From: Trichodesmium sp. MAG_R04
Lineage (GTDB): Bacteria > Cyanobacteriota > Cyanobacteriia > Cyanobacteriales > Microcoleaceae
Direction of reading: 5' to 3'
Assembly (NCBI GenBank): GCA_023356515.1
Contig: JAKQYG010000036.1
Location: 1 to 16,064 of the forward strand
DNA length: 16,064 nucleotides
Positions 6,156-14,060 of this stretch are shown here, piece by piece. The notes below the pieces were generated by a model. It was not told the DNA's origin. It ran no database searches and saw only the letters and a program-made list of their open reading frames with translations. The first letter of the stretch is position 1. Each line of letters starts with the position of its first letter. The translations under genes and the position numbers were made by a program.

Positions 6156-7253
6156 CTAGAAACTATCTGGCACATTTACCCAAGTATCGGTTAAATTAGA
6201 TTCATGGGTTAAATCCATTAATAACTGAGAGTAAAAACCCTCTCTCAAAGATGGAACTAGAGATGTTCCTGTGTTTATTGCTTGTACCCAACTATCAATT
6301 AGTCGAATAAAAGGTGCGATTCTACCATCAAAATAAACTTTCGGAAAATCTAACCTTTCAGGAATATTTATTTCTTCTAAAGTTTCCCCATGTTGAGAAC
6401 CCCAAACTTTAAACCCATGTACATAATCTTTTTGATTATTACTACCAATAATTAAAGTACCTTTACTACCATAAACTTCTACCCAATGACCACGCCCTTG
6501 ATAAGTGACAGAACTAATACAAATTTGACAGGGAGTACCGTCTGCCAACTCTAAGATAATACTACAAGTATCATCTGCATCAACTGGTTTTAATTTATTT
6601 CCTGCAGTAGGGTCAGGACGAGTTTGAATTGATGTATTAAGTTTTCCCCAAAGTTTTTTAGTAGGACCAAATAACCAGTTAACATAATCAAAAGTATGGG
6701 AAGCGATCGCCCCTAATGCACCACCTCCTTTATCTTTTTGAGAATACCAATTCCAAGAACTATTTGGGTTAGCACGACTTGATGCTAACCAATCAATTTT
6801 AATTAGGCGTTTATGCCCCACATATCCATCTGCTAAAATTTCTGCAAATAGTTGCCAAGCCGGAATATAACGAAACTCAAAATCCATAGTTGCCACACAT
6901 CTATTAGTAGCAGCAAGATAATATAATTCTTGGGCCTCTTTTGCGTTTAAAGTCGTAGGTTTTTCTAACAATAAATGTTTACCTTTAGATAATACTTGCT
7001 TTGCCATTTCATAGTGTAGAAATGGAGGTGTTGAAATCGTTACAGCAGCAACTTCAGGTAAGTCAAGTATTTCTTCTATAGTGTTACGAGCATAGGGAAT
7101 ATTATGATCAGATGCAATTGATTTAGCTTTTTCTAAATCTGGATTATAAACAGCCAATACTTTAGTTTTGTGATGTGCTTGTAAGCCTGGTATGTGTACC
7201 TTTTGACCAAATCCTGTACCGATAACTGCTACATTAATAATGTGATTTTTCAT
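6156..7253 (-). CDS. Gfo/Idh/MocA family NAD(P)-dependent oxidoreductase
   Basis: A 365-residue soluble dehydrogenase. The N-terminal Rossmann domain has VAVIGTGFG (8-16) at the nucleotide loop. The family signature LLEKPTTLNAKEA (95-107) contains the catalytic-type lysine K98 of the EKP motif. The C-terminal substrate domain has GGGALGAIASHTFDYVNWLFG (about 177-197), with H186 in the usual active-site position, and further strands such as VEVYGSKGTLIIGSN. Members oxidise or reduce sugars, inositols or related compounds; the sequence alone does not fix the substrate, and neighbours give no sugar-pathway context. The ATG at 7253 sits just before the first Rossmann strand, so the start is secure although no Shine-Dalgarno is seen. 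It is monocistronic by spacing (318 bases after, 349 before). Confidence 0.88.
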   Translation of the reverse strand: MKNHIINVAVIGTGFGQKVHIPGLQAHHKTKVLAVYNPDLEKAKSIASDHNIPYARNTIEEILDLPEVAAVTISTPPFLHYEMAKQVLSKGKHLLLEKPTTLNAKEAQELYYLAATNRCVATMDFEFRYIPAWQLFAEILADGYVGHKRLIKIDWLASSRANPNSSWNWYSQKDKGGGALGAIASHTFDYVNWLFGPTKKLWGKLNTSIQTRPDPTAGNKLKPVDADDTCSIILELADGTPCQICISSVTYQGRGHWVEVYGSKGTLIIGSNNQKDYVHGFKVWGSQHGETLEEINIPERLDFPKVYFDGRIAPFIRLIDSWVQAINTGTSLVPSLREGFYSQLLMDLTHESNLTDTWVNVPDSF

Positions 7254-7602
7254 TATTTATAAGAAGAAAAAAGGTGAATTTTTAGTGACAATAATAAAGT
7301 CTTCGTAGTTTGAGTATTTTACCTTCCACAGGTTGATATTTAAAGGGTTTTCCATCCGACATTCCGCAGATCTTTATGTATATTTACATTTTCAAAGAGA
7401 CTTATAGAAAAAACATTGATTCTAGAGCTTAATATCAATCAAAATTATTAATAACCAATTTTTTATGAGAAAATCAGTTGTAATTATTTACAATGGTGTA
7501 AATTGATGCCTATAGCTATAAGGCTCACTGAGGGAAGATGTCCACACTATATAATTCCTACTATTTACCCTGTAAATCATTTGCCCGAAATCTGCTGTAA
7601 GT
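7254..7602. other. Spacer between gshB and the oxidoreductase gene
   Basis: No gene is seen in any frame. There is a 6-bp inverted repeat TTGTAA/TTACAA with a 4-base spacer (7478-7493), resembling a small operator but of the wrong spacing for NtcA. No terminator with a T-tract was found for gshB. Confidence 0.4.
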
Positions 7603-8571
7603 CTATGCTCTTCTTTTGTCTATCACCCATTCTATTACTTGTTTCCCCAGATTAACATTATCAAGTAAATCAATCTCTCTAACCCCTGTCGGGCTAGTCA
7701 CATTAACTTCTGTAAGATAACCACCTATTACATCTATACCTACAAAATATAAACCATCTGCTATCAGCTTAGGTGCTAAATACTCACAAATTTCATATTC
7801 TTTTTGTGTAATTTCTGTCTGAGCAACCCTGCCTCCTACTGCCATGTTCCCTCGAAATTCTTTGCCAGTAGGGATTCTATTTACTGCCCCAATAGGTTTG
7901 CCATTCAATAGAATAATTCGCTTATCTCCCATTTTTGCTGCTGGTAAATAACTTTGAATCATCACAGGTTCTTGGCCTTGTTTTGTACTAATTTCTATCA
8001 AGGAATTAAAATTTCTATCCGCGGGTTCTAAAAATAAAATTCCCTCCCCAGCTTTTCCTCCCAAAGGTTTCAAAACTGCTGCTCCTTGCGAGTCTAAAAA
8101 TTCTCTAATTACTTGTTTATCTTGACTAACAATTGTGTCCGGAATTACTTTTGTAAATTGCAAAGCATACATTTTTTCATTAGCAGCGCGTAACCCTTGA
8201 GGAGAGTTTATTACTAAAGTTTTCTCTGGATTAATATAGTCTAGAAGATAAGTAGCATAAAGATAAGGAATTGTTACTGGTGGATCTTGCCGCATAAATA
8301 TGGCATCCATAGACTCTAATGGTTCCAGTATGGTTTTTTCTAGGTCATACCAAGGGTTACTTGCTACCCAATGATTTTTGGTTCTTTCAATTGGGATCAA
8401 ATTTATCCGCTGAACTCTGGCCCAGGCCTTACTATTGATAATAGTTAGCTGATTAATTTCCGTTATCCAAACTTCGTGGCCAAGTTCTTGAGCAGCTTCC
8501 ATTAGTGCGACGCTGGTATCATGAACTGGATTAAGTCGGTCTATGGGGTCTATGATGAATGTAAACTTCAT
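7603..8571 (-). CDS. gshB: Glutathione synthetase
   Basis: A 322-residue cytosolic ATP-grasp ligase that adds glycine to gamma-glutamylcysteine to form glutathione. Motifs in order: MKFTFIIDPIDRLNPVHDTS (1-20), MRQDPP (93-98), NSPQGLRAANEK (122-133), the ATP-grasp glycine loop LKPLGGKAGEGI (167-178), RIPTGKEFRGNMAVGG (232-247), the metal-ligand strand GIDVIGGYLTEVN (278-290), and TSPTGVREI (292-300). Length and all motifs are normal for bacterial GshB. The start gives the standard N-terminus, without a clear Shine-Dalgarno. It lies 182 bases downstream of grxC on the same strand. The gene pair recurs in cyanobacteria (from memory) and makes sense because glutaredoxin uses glutathione as reductant. 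Whether they share a transcript is not shown by the sequence. Confidence 0.96.
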   Translation of the reverse strand: MKFTFIIDPIDRLNPVHDTSVALMEAAQELGHEVWITEINQLTIINSKAWARVQRINLIPIERTKNHWVASNPWYDLEKTILEPLESMDAIFMRQDPPVTIPYLYATYLLDYINPEKTLVINSPQGLRAANEKMYALQFTKVIPDTIVSQDKQVIREFLDSQGAAVLKPLGGKAGEGILFLEPADRNFNSLIEISTKQGQEPVMIQSYLPAAKMGDKRIILLNGKPIGAVNRIPTGKEFRGNMAVGGRVAQTEITQKEYEICEYLAPKLIADGLYFVGIDVIGGYLTEVNVTSPTGVREIDLLDNVNLGKQVIEWVIDKRRA

Positions 8572-8753
8572 CTTTGTTTGTTCACTACTTCAGAATATTT
8601 TGACTAATTAAATAGGGGCAGTAATTATTTTAAAAAAAATACCTATCTCTAAAAACATAAATTCTAGTAAGGCTTTTTTACCGAAATTGATACTAAGGAA
8701 CAAGAATTAAAATTATTTCTATTTTTCGATTGTATTTAATTCTCTTTCCTAAA

Positions 8754-9014
8754 CTAAACTGCTAAAAGTTTGTCCAATTTCTCTTCAGTTTCCAGTTCGT
8801 ATAAATCATCACAGCCACCAATATGTTGGTTATTGATAAAGATTTGGGGCAAAGTTCTACCGCCATTTGCTCTCTGGGCCATTCTTTCTCTTTCTATTTC
8901 ATTACCATCTATTGTGTATTCGTGATAGTTGACTTGCTTTTTATCTAAAAGTGCTTTAGCACGGATACAAAATGGACAAGTTGACCAAGTATAAATTTCT
9001 ACGTTAGCAGACAT
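8754..9014 (-). CDS. grxC: Glutaredoxin 3, dithiol class
   Basis: An 86-residue thioredoxin-fold protein that uses glutathione to reduce disulfides and glutathione mixed disulfides. The active site is CPFC at residues 13-16 after VEIYTWST. The cis-proline segment TLPQIFINNQHIGGCDDL (54-71) carries the GG(C)DD glutathione-binding turn. It is class I (CPxC), not the CGFS iron-sulfur type. Cyanobacterial dithiol glutaredoxins can also act on arsenate reductase, but nothing nearby suggests that here. The ATG at 9014 gives the expected short N-terminus, with no Shine-Dalgarno. An inverted repeat sits six bases upstream. It is first in a probable grxC-gshB unit. Confidence 0.95.
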   Translation of the reverse strand: MSANVEIYTWSTCPFCIRAKALLDKKQVNYHEYTIDGNEIERERMAQRANGGRTLPQIFINNQHIGGCDDLYELETEEKLDKLLAV

Positions 9015-9019
9015 AATGG

Positions 9020-9049
9020 ATTACTCATGAGCAATATTTCTCGAGTAAT
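9020..9049. promoter_or_regulatory. Inverted repeat immediately upstream of grxC
   Basis: Perfect 7-bp arms ATTACTC (9020-9026) and GAGTAAT (9043-9049) are separated by 16 bases and end six bases before the grxC ATG. It could be an mRNA leader hairpin or an operator. No known motif is matched. Confidence 0.35.
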
Positions 9050-9121
9050 TGTAACATTAAGTTGGTTATTTAAGAATAATTTTAGATTTTATATAATTAA
9101 TATCAAGTCTCATTATTCGCC

Positions 9122-9141
9122 TAGTCATCTAAAGATGACTA
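9122..9141. repeat. Perfect 9+9 inverted repeat with AA centre, and a partial copy
   Basis: TAGTCATCT (9122-9130), AA, AGATGACTA (9133-9141). A copy with one change in the right arm (AGATAACTA) lies at 9329-9347, about 205 bases away, making a dispersed pair of about 19 bp in one spacer. Confidence 0.6.
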
Positions 9142-9295
9142 ACTCGAGAGTAGAAAGTTCTTCTAAAAAATGATTTGCTTTTAATATCGAGTTTAATAAG
9201 GAGATATTTATAAAATCGAAAACTTTTCTCTGATCAAGATTTGGCGACTTGGGTAACTAACCTATCATAACTAGATTTAGTATCATCCGCCATCC

Positions 9296-9317
9296 GCCAA
9301 GAAATAAATTTCTTGGC
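9296..9317. repeat. Perfect 10+10 inverted repeat with AA centre
   Basis: GCCAAGAAAT (9296-9305), AA, ATTTCTTGGC (9308-9317). It shares the AA centre with the repeat at 9122 but not its sequence. A short direct repeat ATCCGCC precedes it (9285-9298). Confidence 0.6.
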
Positions 9318-9377
9318 TAATAGTAAAAGTCATCTAAAGATAACTAATATCATGTATAGTTGCCATTCACTAACCCT

Positions 9378-9402
9378 AAAAAAACTTTCTTCCTTCAGGA
9401 AA
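9378..9402 (-). terminator. Weak terminator at the end of hflX
   Basis: On the minus strand, the hflX stop codon is part of a short stem TTTCC-TGAA-GGAAG followed closely by T7 (A7 at 9378-9384 on the plus strand). The stem is only 4-5 bp, so efficiency is doubtful. Confidence 0.35.
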
Positions 9403-11131
9403 CAATTACATAATCAATAAGTTGGGCAAGTCGTTGACGCAAAGTTTCTAAGCCGAGGGCTTTAACAGCAGAAATAAACACTGCCATCGGATATTCTTCA
9501 TGAGCAAATCTTAAAGTATCTCCATCTACTTCGTCAATTTTGTTAAAAGCAACTAAAGCAGGTCCTGGAATTTCTGGCATTTCTGACAAAATAGTCATCA
9601 CAGAACGTATTTGACTTTGCCAAGCGGGATGAGAAAGATCGACCACATGCAACAAAGCATCTGCATCCGTAACTTCTTCCAGAGTTGCCCGAAAAGCATC
9701 CATCAGAGTAGGTGGGAGTTCGTGAATAAATCCTACTGTGTCAGTAATAACAATTGTTGTGGGGTTTCCAGTGATGGTATCAGGAATAGTCAGACGACGA
9801 GTAATAGGATCTAGAGTTGCAAATAGTCTGTCTGCTGCATAAACTTCTGAATTAGTAAGTGTATTTAATAATGTAGATTTACCAGCATTTGTATATCCAA
9901 CTATCGCCACTGTTGGTACTTTATTCTGTTGACGATGTTGTCGGAGTCGGAAACGGTGTGCTTGTAATTGATTAACCTCCTTTTGCAACCGAGATATTCG
10001 TGCATTAATTGTCCGACGTTCTGTTTCTAATTTGGTTTCACCAGGTCCTCTAGTACCAATACCACCACCAAGACGAGACATTGCTTCCCCTCTACCTGTT
10101 AGGCGGGGAATAGTATATTCTAGTTGAGCTAGTTCAACTTGTAATTTTCCAGCGCGAGACTGAGCCCGTTGAGCAAAAATATCCAGAATAACTTCAGTGC
10201 GGTCTACGACTCTGACTCCAATTTTTGTTTCTAGGTTGCGTACTTGAGCAGGGGAGAGGTCCCGGTCGAATACAACGAGATTTGCTCCCACAGTTTGAAC
10301 GTTTAGAGCAATTTCTTGAACTTTACCTTCTCCTACAACTGTTTGGGGGTGGGGGTGCGATCGCTTCTGATGTACTGTCTTTAGCACCTGACCTCCAGCT
10401 GTTTCAACAAGTTGAGCTAGTTCTATCAATCCATTTTCAAATTCTTGATTGGTCATTTTATCTATTTTTAGACCCACTAACAATACTAGATCTTGTTCAG
10501 AATCAACTTCTTGAGCAATAAATTCTCGTTGAAATTCTGCTTCTAGTCCATCAACTAAGTCGATAAAGTCTTGTTTGGCAACCATATCAAGACTAAAAGG
10601 AGGTGACACGGTCCAAAACTTTAGTTGTTGAATATTATTGTTTGCCCGTTCCTGTGTGGAGATGGGTAATAGGTGAGCTAGATAAGCTTGTTTAATGTAA
10701 CCTGTGGCTCCTCCACCCCGACGTTTAAATCCTTCACCTGTGAGTGTTAGTATTACTAAAGCATCAAGTCGTTGAATTACCATTGCAGTTAGAGCAGCTT
10801 CCGAAGGTGCTTCTGATTTAAAGTTAGTAGAAATACAACGAATACCACTAAGACGACCTGAACCATAACGAGGTAATTCTAGGGGTGGAATTTGGGTTTG
10901 GTGGGGTGTGCCAATTCCTACCCGGATAATTTGTCCCCTACGATTAATATATACGCAGATTGGTTGGCCAACTTCTGTACTGATGGAGGCGACTCTTTGG
11001 GCAAACTCAGAGGTGGTTAGGCGATCGCTTGGTAATCTCTGATGGTGCAACCTTTGCAGTTGTTTAAGTTGGCTAGATTTTAGGCCTTGCAGATTTCCGT
11101 AGATGGTTTCGATAGGTATTCCTAGCCACAT
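9395..11131 (-). CDS. hflX: Ribosome-associated GTPase HflX
   Basis: A 578-residue GTPase that binds the large ribosomal subunit and, in other bacteria, splits stalled or stress-inactivated ribosomes. An N-terminal extension (1 to about 210) with a glycine-rich patch GFKRRGGGATG is followed by the HflX domain (about 215-395), including DRDLSPAQVRNLE (289-301), VDRTEVILDIFAQRA (309-323) and the signature GGGIGTRGPGETKLE (355-369). Then comes a coiled helix and the G domain: G1 GYTNAGKST (412-420), G2 region LFATLDP (436-442), G3 DTVGF (464-468), G4 NKID (530-533), G5 SAVK (554-557). E. coli HflX is about 426 residues; the extra N-terminal region is, from memory, usual in cyanobacteria. The start is fixed by AGGAGGAG eight bases upstream. 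The ATG is half buried in a hairpin. Confidence 0.95.
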   Translation of the reverse strand: MWLGIPIETIYGNLQGLKSSQLKQLQRLHHQRLPSDRLTTSEFAQRVASISTEVGQPICVYINRRGQIIRVGIGTPHQTQIPPLELPRYGSGRLSGIRCISTNFKSEAPSEAALTAMVIQRLDALVILTLTGEGFKRRGGGATGYIKQAYLAHLLPISTQERANNNIQQLKFWTVSPPFSLDMVAKQDFIDLVDGLEAEFQREFIAQEVDSEQDLVLLVGLKIDKMTNQEFENGLIELAQLVETAGGQVLKTVHQKRSHPHPQTVVGEGKVQEIALNVQTVGANLVVFDRDLSPAQVRNLETKIGVRVVDRTEVILDIFAQRAQSRAGKLQVELAQLEYTIPRLTGRGEAMSRLGGGIGTRGPGETKLETERRTINARISRLQKEVNQLQAHRFRLRQHRQQNKVPTVAIVGYTNAGKSTLLNTLTNSEVYAADRLFATLDPITRRLTIPDTITGNPTTIVITDTVGFIHELPPTLMDAFRATLEEVTDADALLHVVDLSHPAWQSQIRSVMTILSEMPEIPGPALVAFNKIDEVDGDTLRFAHEEYPMAVFISAVKALGLETLRQRLAQLIDYVIVS

Positions 11132-11147
11132 TTTTGTGGCTCCTCCT
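11125..11147 (-). promoter_or_regulatory. Strong Shine-Dalgarno plus start-codon hairpin of hflX
   Basis: Minus strand: AGGAGGAG (11147-11140) is followed by GCCACA (11140-11135), AAAA (11134-11131), TGTGGC (11130-11125), sharing one base with the Shine-Dalgarno. The six-pair, GC-rich stem takes in the T and G of the start codon; its A is the last loop base. The Shine-Dalgarno itself stays almost fully exposed. Confidence 0.6.
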
Positions 11148-11432
11148 CTATATACTACTCTAGACTATTATAAACATATAATTTTATTAGTGGGATAATT
11201 TCTTAATTATGAGAGGGCTTAATTATTTGTAATAAACACCTATTTTCTACTCCTAAGAACATTTTTTTACTTTTGGTAACTAAGGTATATATATCAGAAA
11301 ACTTGTCGATTTTCAAAAAAAAAATTAATATATAAACAGAGGAAAATAAAAAAATTATCAAATTCTTAAATTCCTTTAATTTTAAAATAAATGGATAATT
11401 AACTAGTGAAAATTAATAACTAATTATTAGGG

Positions 11433-11466
11433 ATCAATATATATTGATATTTCTATATTGATATTT
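11433..11466. promoter_or_regulatory. Palindrome and direct repeat upstream of ppsA
   Basis: A perfect 16-bp palindrome ATCAATATATATTGAT (11433-11448) overlaps the first of two direct copies of ATATTGATATTT (11441-11452 and 11455-11466), phased 14 bases apart. They lie about 85-118 bases before the ppsA ATG. Candidate operator; AT-richness makes chance more likely. Confidence 0.35.
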
Positions 11467-11490
11467 TTTGGCATAAAAAACTTGATTTAA

Positions 11491-11502
11491 TGTAAATTTA
11501 CA
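11491..11502. promoter_or_regulatory. 12-bp palindrome before ppsA
   Basis: TGTAAATTTACA is a perfect palindrome, 48 bases before the ppsA ATG, in the position of a promoter-proximal operator or the 5' leader. No regulator can be named. Confidence 0.35.
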
Positions 11503-11534
11503 TGGGCTTTATTTTGTTATTATTTCTTAACTTT

Positions 11535-11540
11535 AGGAGA
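11535..11540 (+). promoter_or_regulatory. Ribosome binding site of ppsA
   Basis: AGGAGA, ten bases before the ATG at 11551, fixes the start among the in-frame possibilities. Confidence 0.7.
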
Positions 11541-11550
11541 AATTAAAGCA

Positions 11551-13980
11551 ATGACAAATATACTAGCAATTAAACAAAGGACTGCCTCTAGTAAAAAAAA
11601 ATCTTTAATATTATGGTTTGATGAAGTTGGTATTAATGATATCCCATTAGTAGGAGGTAAAAATGCTTCCCTAGGGGAAATGATGCAACAACTTAGTACC
11701 AAGGGTATTAATATTCCCAATGGTTTTGCTACTACTGCCTATGCTTACCGCTGCTTCATCAAAGCACCAGGTTTAGAAGCAAAACTGCGCCAAATATTTG
11801 CTGACCTTGACGTTGAAGATATCAAAAATTTGCAACAACGAGGTAAAAAAGCGCGGGCATTAATAATGAATACGCCTTTTCCAGCAGAATTAGAACAAGC
11901 AATTACTATTAGCTACCAAACTCTGTGTTACCTTTATGAGCGAGACACAGATGTTGCAGTGCGTTCTAGTGCTACTGCAGAAGATCTCCCTGATGCGAGT
12001 TTTGCTGGGCAACAAGAAACTTATCTTAATATTCATGGGATTAAAAGTGTACTGAAAGCAGTTCATAAATGTTTTGCTTCAATATTCACAGACCGTGTTA
12101 TTTCCTACCGTACTACCAGAAATTTTGATCATTTTGATGTTGCTCTTTCTGTTGGTATTCAAAAAATGGTCCGTTCTGACTTGGCTACCTCTGGGGTGAT
12201 GTTTTCTATTGATACTGAAACTGGATTTAAAAATGCTGCTTTAATTACAGCAGCTTATGGTTTAGGAGAAAATATTGTTCAAGGTGCTGTTAACCCTGAT
12301 GAATATTTAGTATTTAAACCAACACTCCGGGAAGGTTTCTCTAGTATTTTCAATAAGCGTCTCGGTACTAAGGCTATTAAAATGGTTTATGATGGGGGTA
12401 ACTCTACGAAAAATGTACTTGTGCCGAAAGAAAAGCAAGAACAGTTTGCTTTAACTGAGGATGAAATTTTACAACTTGCTCAATGGGCGGTAGTTATAGA
12501 AGATTACTATTCCCAAGTTCGCGGTGGTTATACTCCAATGGATATTGAGTGGGCAAAAGATGGGAATAATGGTTCTTTATACATAGTACAGGCGCGACCG
12601 GAAACTGTACAATCTAAAAAATCTAGTAATATTATACATACTTATTACTTGCAGGATAAGGGGCCAGTTTTGGTGACTGGTCGGGCTGTAGGACAAGCGA
12701 TCGCACAAGGTAATGTACGTATAATTCTGGATCAGGAGAAAATTACTGAGTTTCAATTAGGGGAGGTTTTAGTTACTAACAAAACTGACCCGGACTGGGA
12801 ACCTATTATGAAAAAAGCTAGTGCGATAGTTACTAACCAAGGTGGTCGTACTTGTCATGCTGCTATTATTGCACGGGAGATGGGTATTCCAGCGATCGTT
12901 GGTTGTGAGAATGCAACTGAACTATTGAAAGATGGTCAGGGGGTTACTGTTTCTTGTGCTGAGGGAGAGGTGGGTATGGTTTATGCTGGTTTGCTGCCTT
13001 TTGAGGATGTGGAAACTGTGTTGGGGGATATGCCTAAAACTCGCACTCGTATTTTGATGAATGTGGGGAACCCAGAAGAAGCTTTTCGGTTATCGGCAAT
13101 TCCTGTTGATGGTGTGGGTTTGGCAAGGTTGGAGTTTGTTATTGCTAATCATATTGGGGTACATCCTTTGGCATTGCTAAATTTTGATCATCTGGTGGAT
13201 GAGGTTGAAAAGGCTAAAATTGCTCAGTTAACTAAAGGATATGAGCGTAAGGCAGATTTCTTTATTGATCGCCTAGCTTATGGTATGGGAGCGATCGCTG
13301 CTGCTTTTTATCCAAAACCTGTTATTGTCCGCATGAGTGATTTTAAGAGTAATGAATATGCTAATTTATTGGGCGGGAAGCAGTTTGAGCCTGATGAAGA
13401 AAATCCGATGATAGGTTGGCGGGGTGCTTCTCGTTATTATCATCCCAAATATAGAGATGCTTTTGGTTTGGAATGTATGGCTCTAAAGCGGGTCAGGGAT
13501 GAAATGGGATTAGCAAATGTGATTCCTATGATTCCGTTTTGTCGTACACCTGAGGAAGGAAAGAAGGTTTTAGGGGAGATGGGTAAGTATGGTTTGCACC
13601 GTGGTAAAGGTGGCTTGCAGGTTTATGTTATGTGTGAGTTACCAAGTAATGTGATTTTGATGGAACAGTTTGCTCAGATTTTTGATGGATTTTCTATTGG
13701 ATCAAATGATTTGACTCAGTTGGTGTTGGGTTTGGACCGAGATTCAGCATTGGTGGCAGAGGTTTTTGATGAACGCCATGATGCTGTTCGTAGAATGATT
13801 GAGATGGCAATTACTACGGCTCATAATTACGGACGTAAAATTGGTATTTGTGGCCAGGCACCAAGTGATTATCCTGAGTTTGCTAGGTTTTTGGTTGAGT
13901 TGGGAATTGATTCTATTAGTTTAAATCCTGATTCTGTCTTGAAAACTCGTTTTGAGGTGGCGAGGTTGGAAAGCAGTTAG
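11551..13980 (+). CDS. ppsA: Phosphoenolpyruvate synthase
   Basis: An 809-residue cytosolic enzyme making PEP, AMP and phosphate from pyruvate, ATP and water, the entry to gluconeogenesis. The order of domains is typical: an N-terminal ATP-grasp domain beginning VGGKNASLGEM (about 34-44) with VRSSATAEDLPDASFAGQQETYLN (about 137-160); a central phosphohistidine domain with GGRTCHAAIIAREMGIPAIVG, whose H436 carries the phosphate; and a C-terminal TIM barrel with GVGLARLEF, the RMSDFKSNEY segment, IGSNDLTQLVLGLDRD, and ICGQAPSDYPEF with the catalytic-type C767. E. coli PpsA is 792 residues, so length is normal. The start follows an AGGAGA. The stop codon overlaps the first unit of a heptamer repeat array. 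No PPDK regulatory protein gene is adjacent. Confidence 0.96.
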   Translation: MTNILAIKQRTASSKKKSLILWFDEVGINDIPLVGGKNASLGEMMQQLSTKGINIPNGFATTAYAYRCFIKAPGLEAKLRQIFADLDVEDIKNLQQRGKKARALIMNTPFPAELEQAITISYQTLCYLYERDTDVAVRSSATAEDLPDASFAGQQETYLNIHGIKSVLKAVHKCFASIFTDRVISYRTTRNFDHFDVALSVGIQKMVRSDLATSGVMFSIDTETGFKNAALITAAYGLGENIVQGAVNPDEYLVFKPTLREGFSSIFNKRLGTKAIKMVYDGGNSTKNVLVPKEKQEQFALTEDEILQLAQWAVVIEDYYSQVRGGYTPMDIEWAKDGNNGSLYIVQARPETVQSKKSSNIIHTYYLQDKGPVLVTGRAVGQAIAQGNVRIILDQEKITEFQLGEVLVTNKTDPDWEPIMKKASAIVTNQGGRTCHAAIIAREMGIPAIVGCENATELLKDGQGVTVSCAEGEVGMVYAGLLPFEDVETVLGDMPKTRTRILMNVGNPEEAFRLSAIPVDGVGLARLEFVIANHIGVHPLALLNFDHLVDEVEKAKIAQLTKGYERKADFFIDRLAYGMGAIAAAFYPKPVIVRMSDFKSNEYANLLGGKQFEPDEENPMIGWRGASRYYHPKYRDAFGLECMALKRVRDEMGLANVIPMIPFCRTPEEGKKVLGEMGKYGLHRGKGGLQVYVMCELPSNVILMEQFAQIFDGFSIGSNDLTQLVLGLDRDSALVAEVFDERHDAVRRMIEMAITTAHNYGRKIGICGQAPSDYPEFARFLVELGIDSISLNPDSVLKTRFEVARLESS

Positions 13981-14060
13981 GTGTTAGGTGTTAGGTGTTA
14001 GGTGTTAGGTGTTGGGTATTAGGTTTTAGGTGTTGGGTATTAGGTTTTAGGTGTTGGGTT
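13977..14060. repeat. Heptamer tandem repeat array (TTAGGTG family), 12 units
   Basis: Five exact TTAGGTG units come first, then the three-unit block TTGGGTA-TTAGGTT-TTAGGTG twice, then TTGGGTT. The array is 84 bp and starts within the ppsA stop codon (TAG at 13978-13980). The second half has a 21-bp higher-order period. It belongs to the short tandemly repeated repetitive sequences known in filamentous cyanobacteria. Confidence 0.9.

Larger units (their letters stand above)
9015..9394. other. Palindrome-rich spacer between hflX and grxC
   Basis: No gene is seen. It holds three inverted repeats (9020-9049, 9122-9141, 9296-9317) and a second, damaged copy of the middle one (9329-9347), listed separately. 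On the minus strand it is the 3' side of hflX and the 5' side of grxC, so these could be operators, processing sites or remnants of small repeats. Confidence 0.5.
11132..11550. other. Divergent AT-rich spacer between hflX and ppsA
   Basis: No gene is seen. The promoter regions of both genes must lie here, but I found no -35/-10 pair with good spacing. The ppsA side (11433-11502) contains two perfect palindromes and a direct repeat. The middle (11310-11400) is long A and T runs that may be intrinsically bent. Confidence 0.5.

Noticed and set aside
7478..7493. TTGTAA/TTACAA as an NtcA site
   Set aside because: The GTA and TAC halves are six bases apart, not the eight NtcA needs.
9611..9814. 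Plus-strand open frame antisense to hflX
   Set aside because: It covers the hflX G-domain coding region and has no independent support.
10225..10521. Leucine-rich 98-codon plus-strand frame antisense to hflX
   Set aside because: Leucine richness is the usual mirror of a gln/glu/lys-rich coding strand; no ribosome binding site.
11520..11720. 66-codon minus-strand frame over the ppsA start
   Set aside because: It overlaps the ppsA ribosome binding site and N-terminus in antisense; a shadow.
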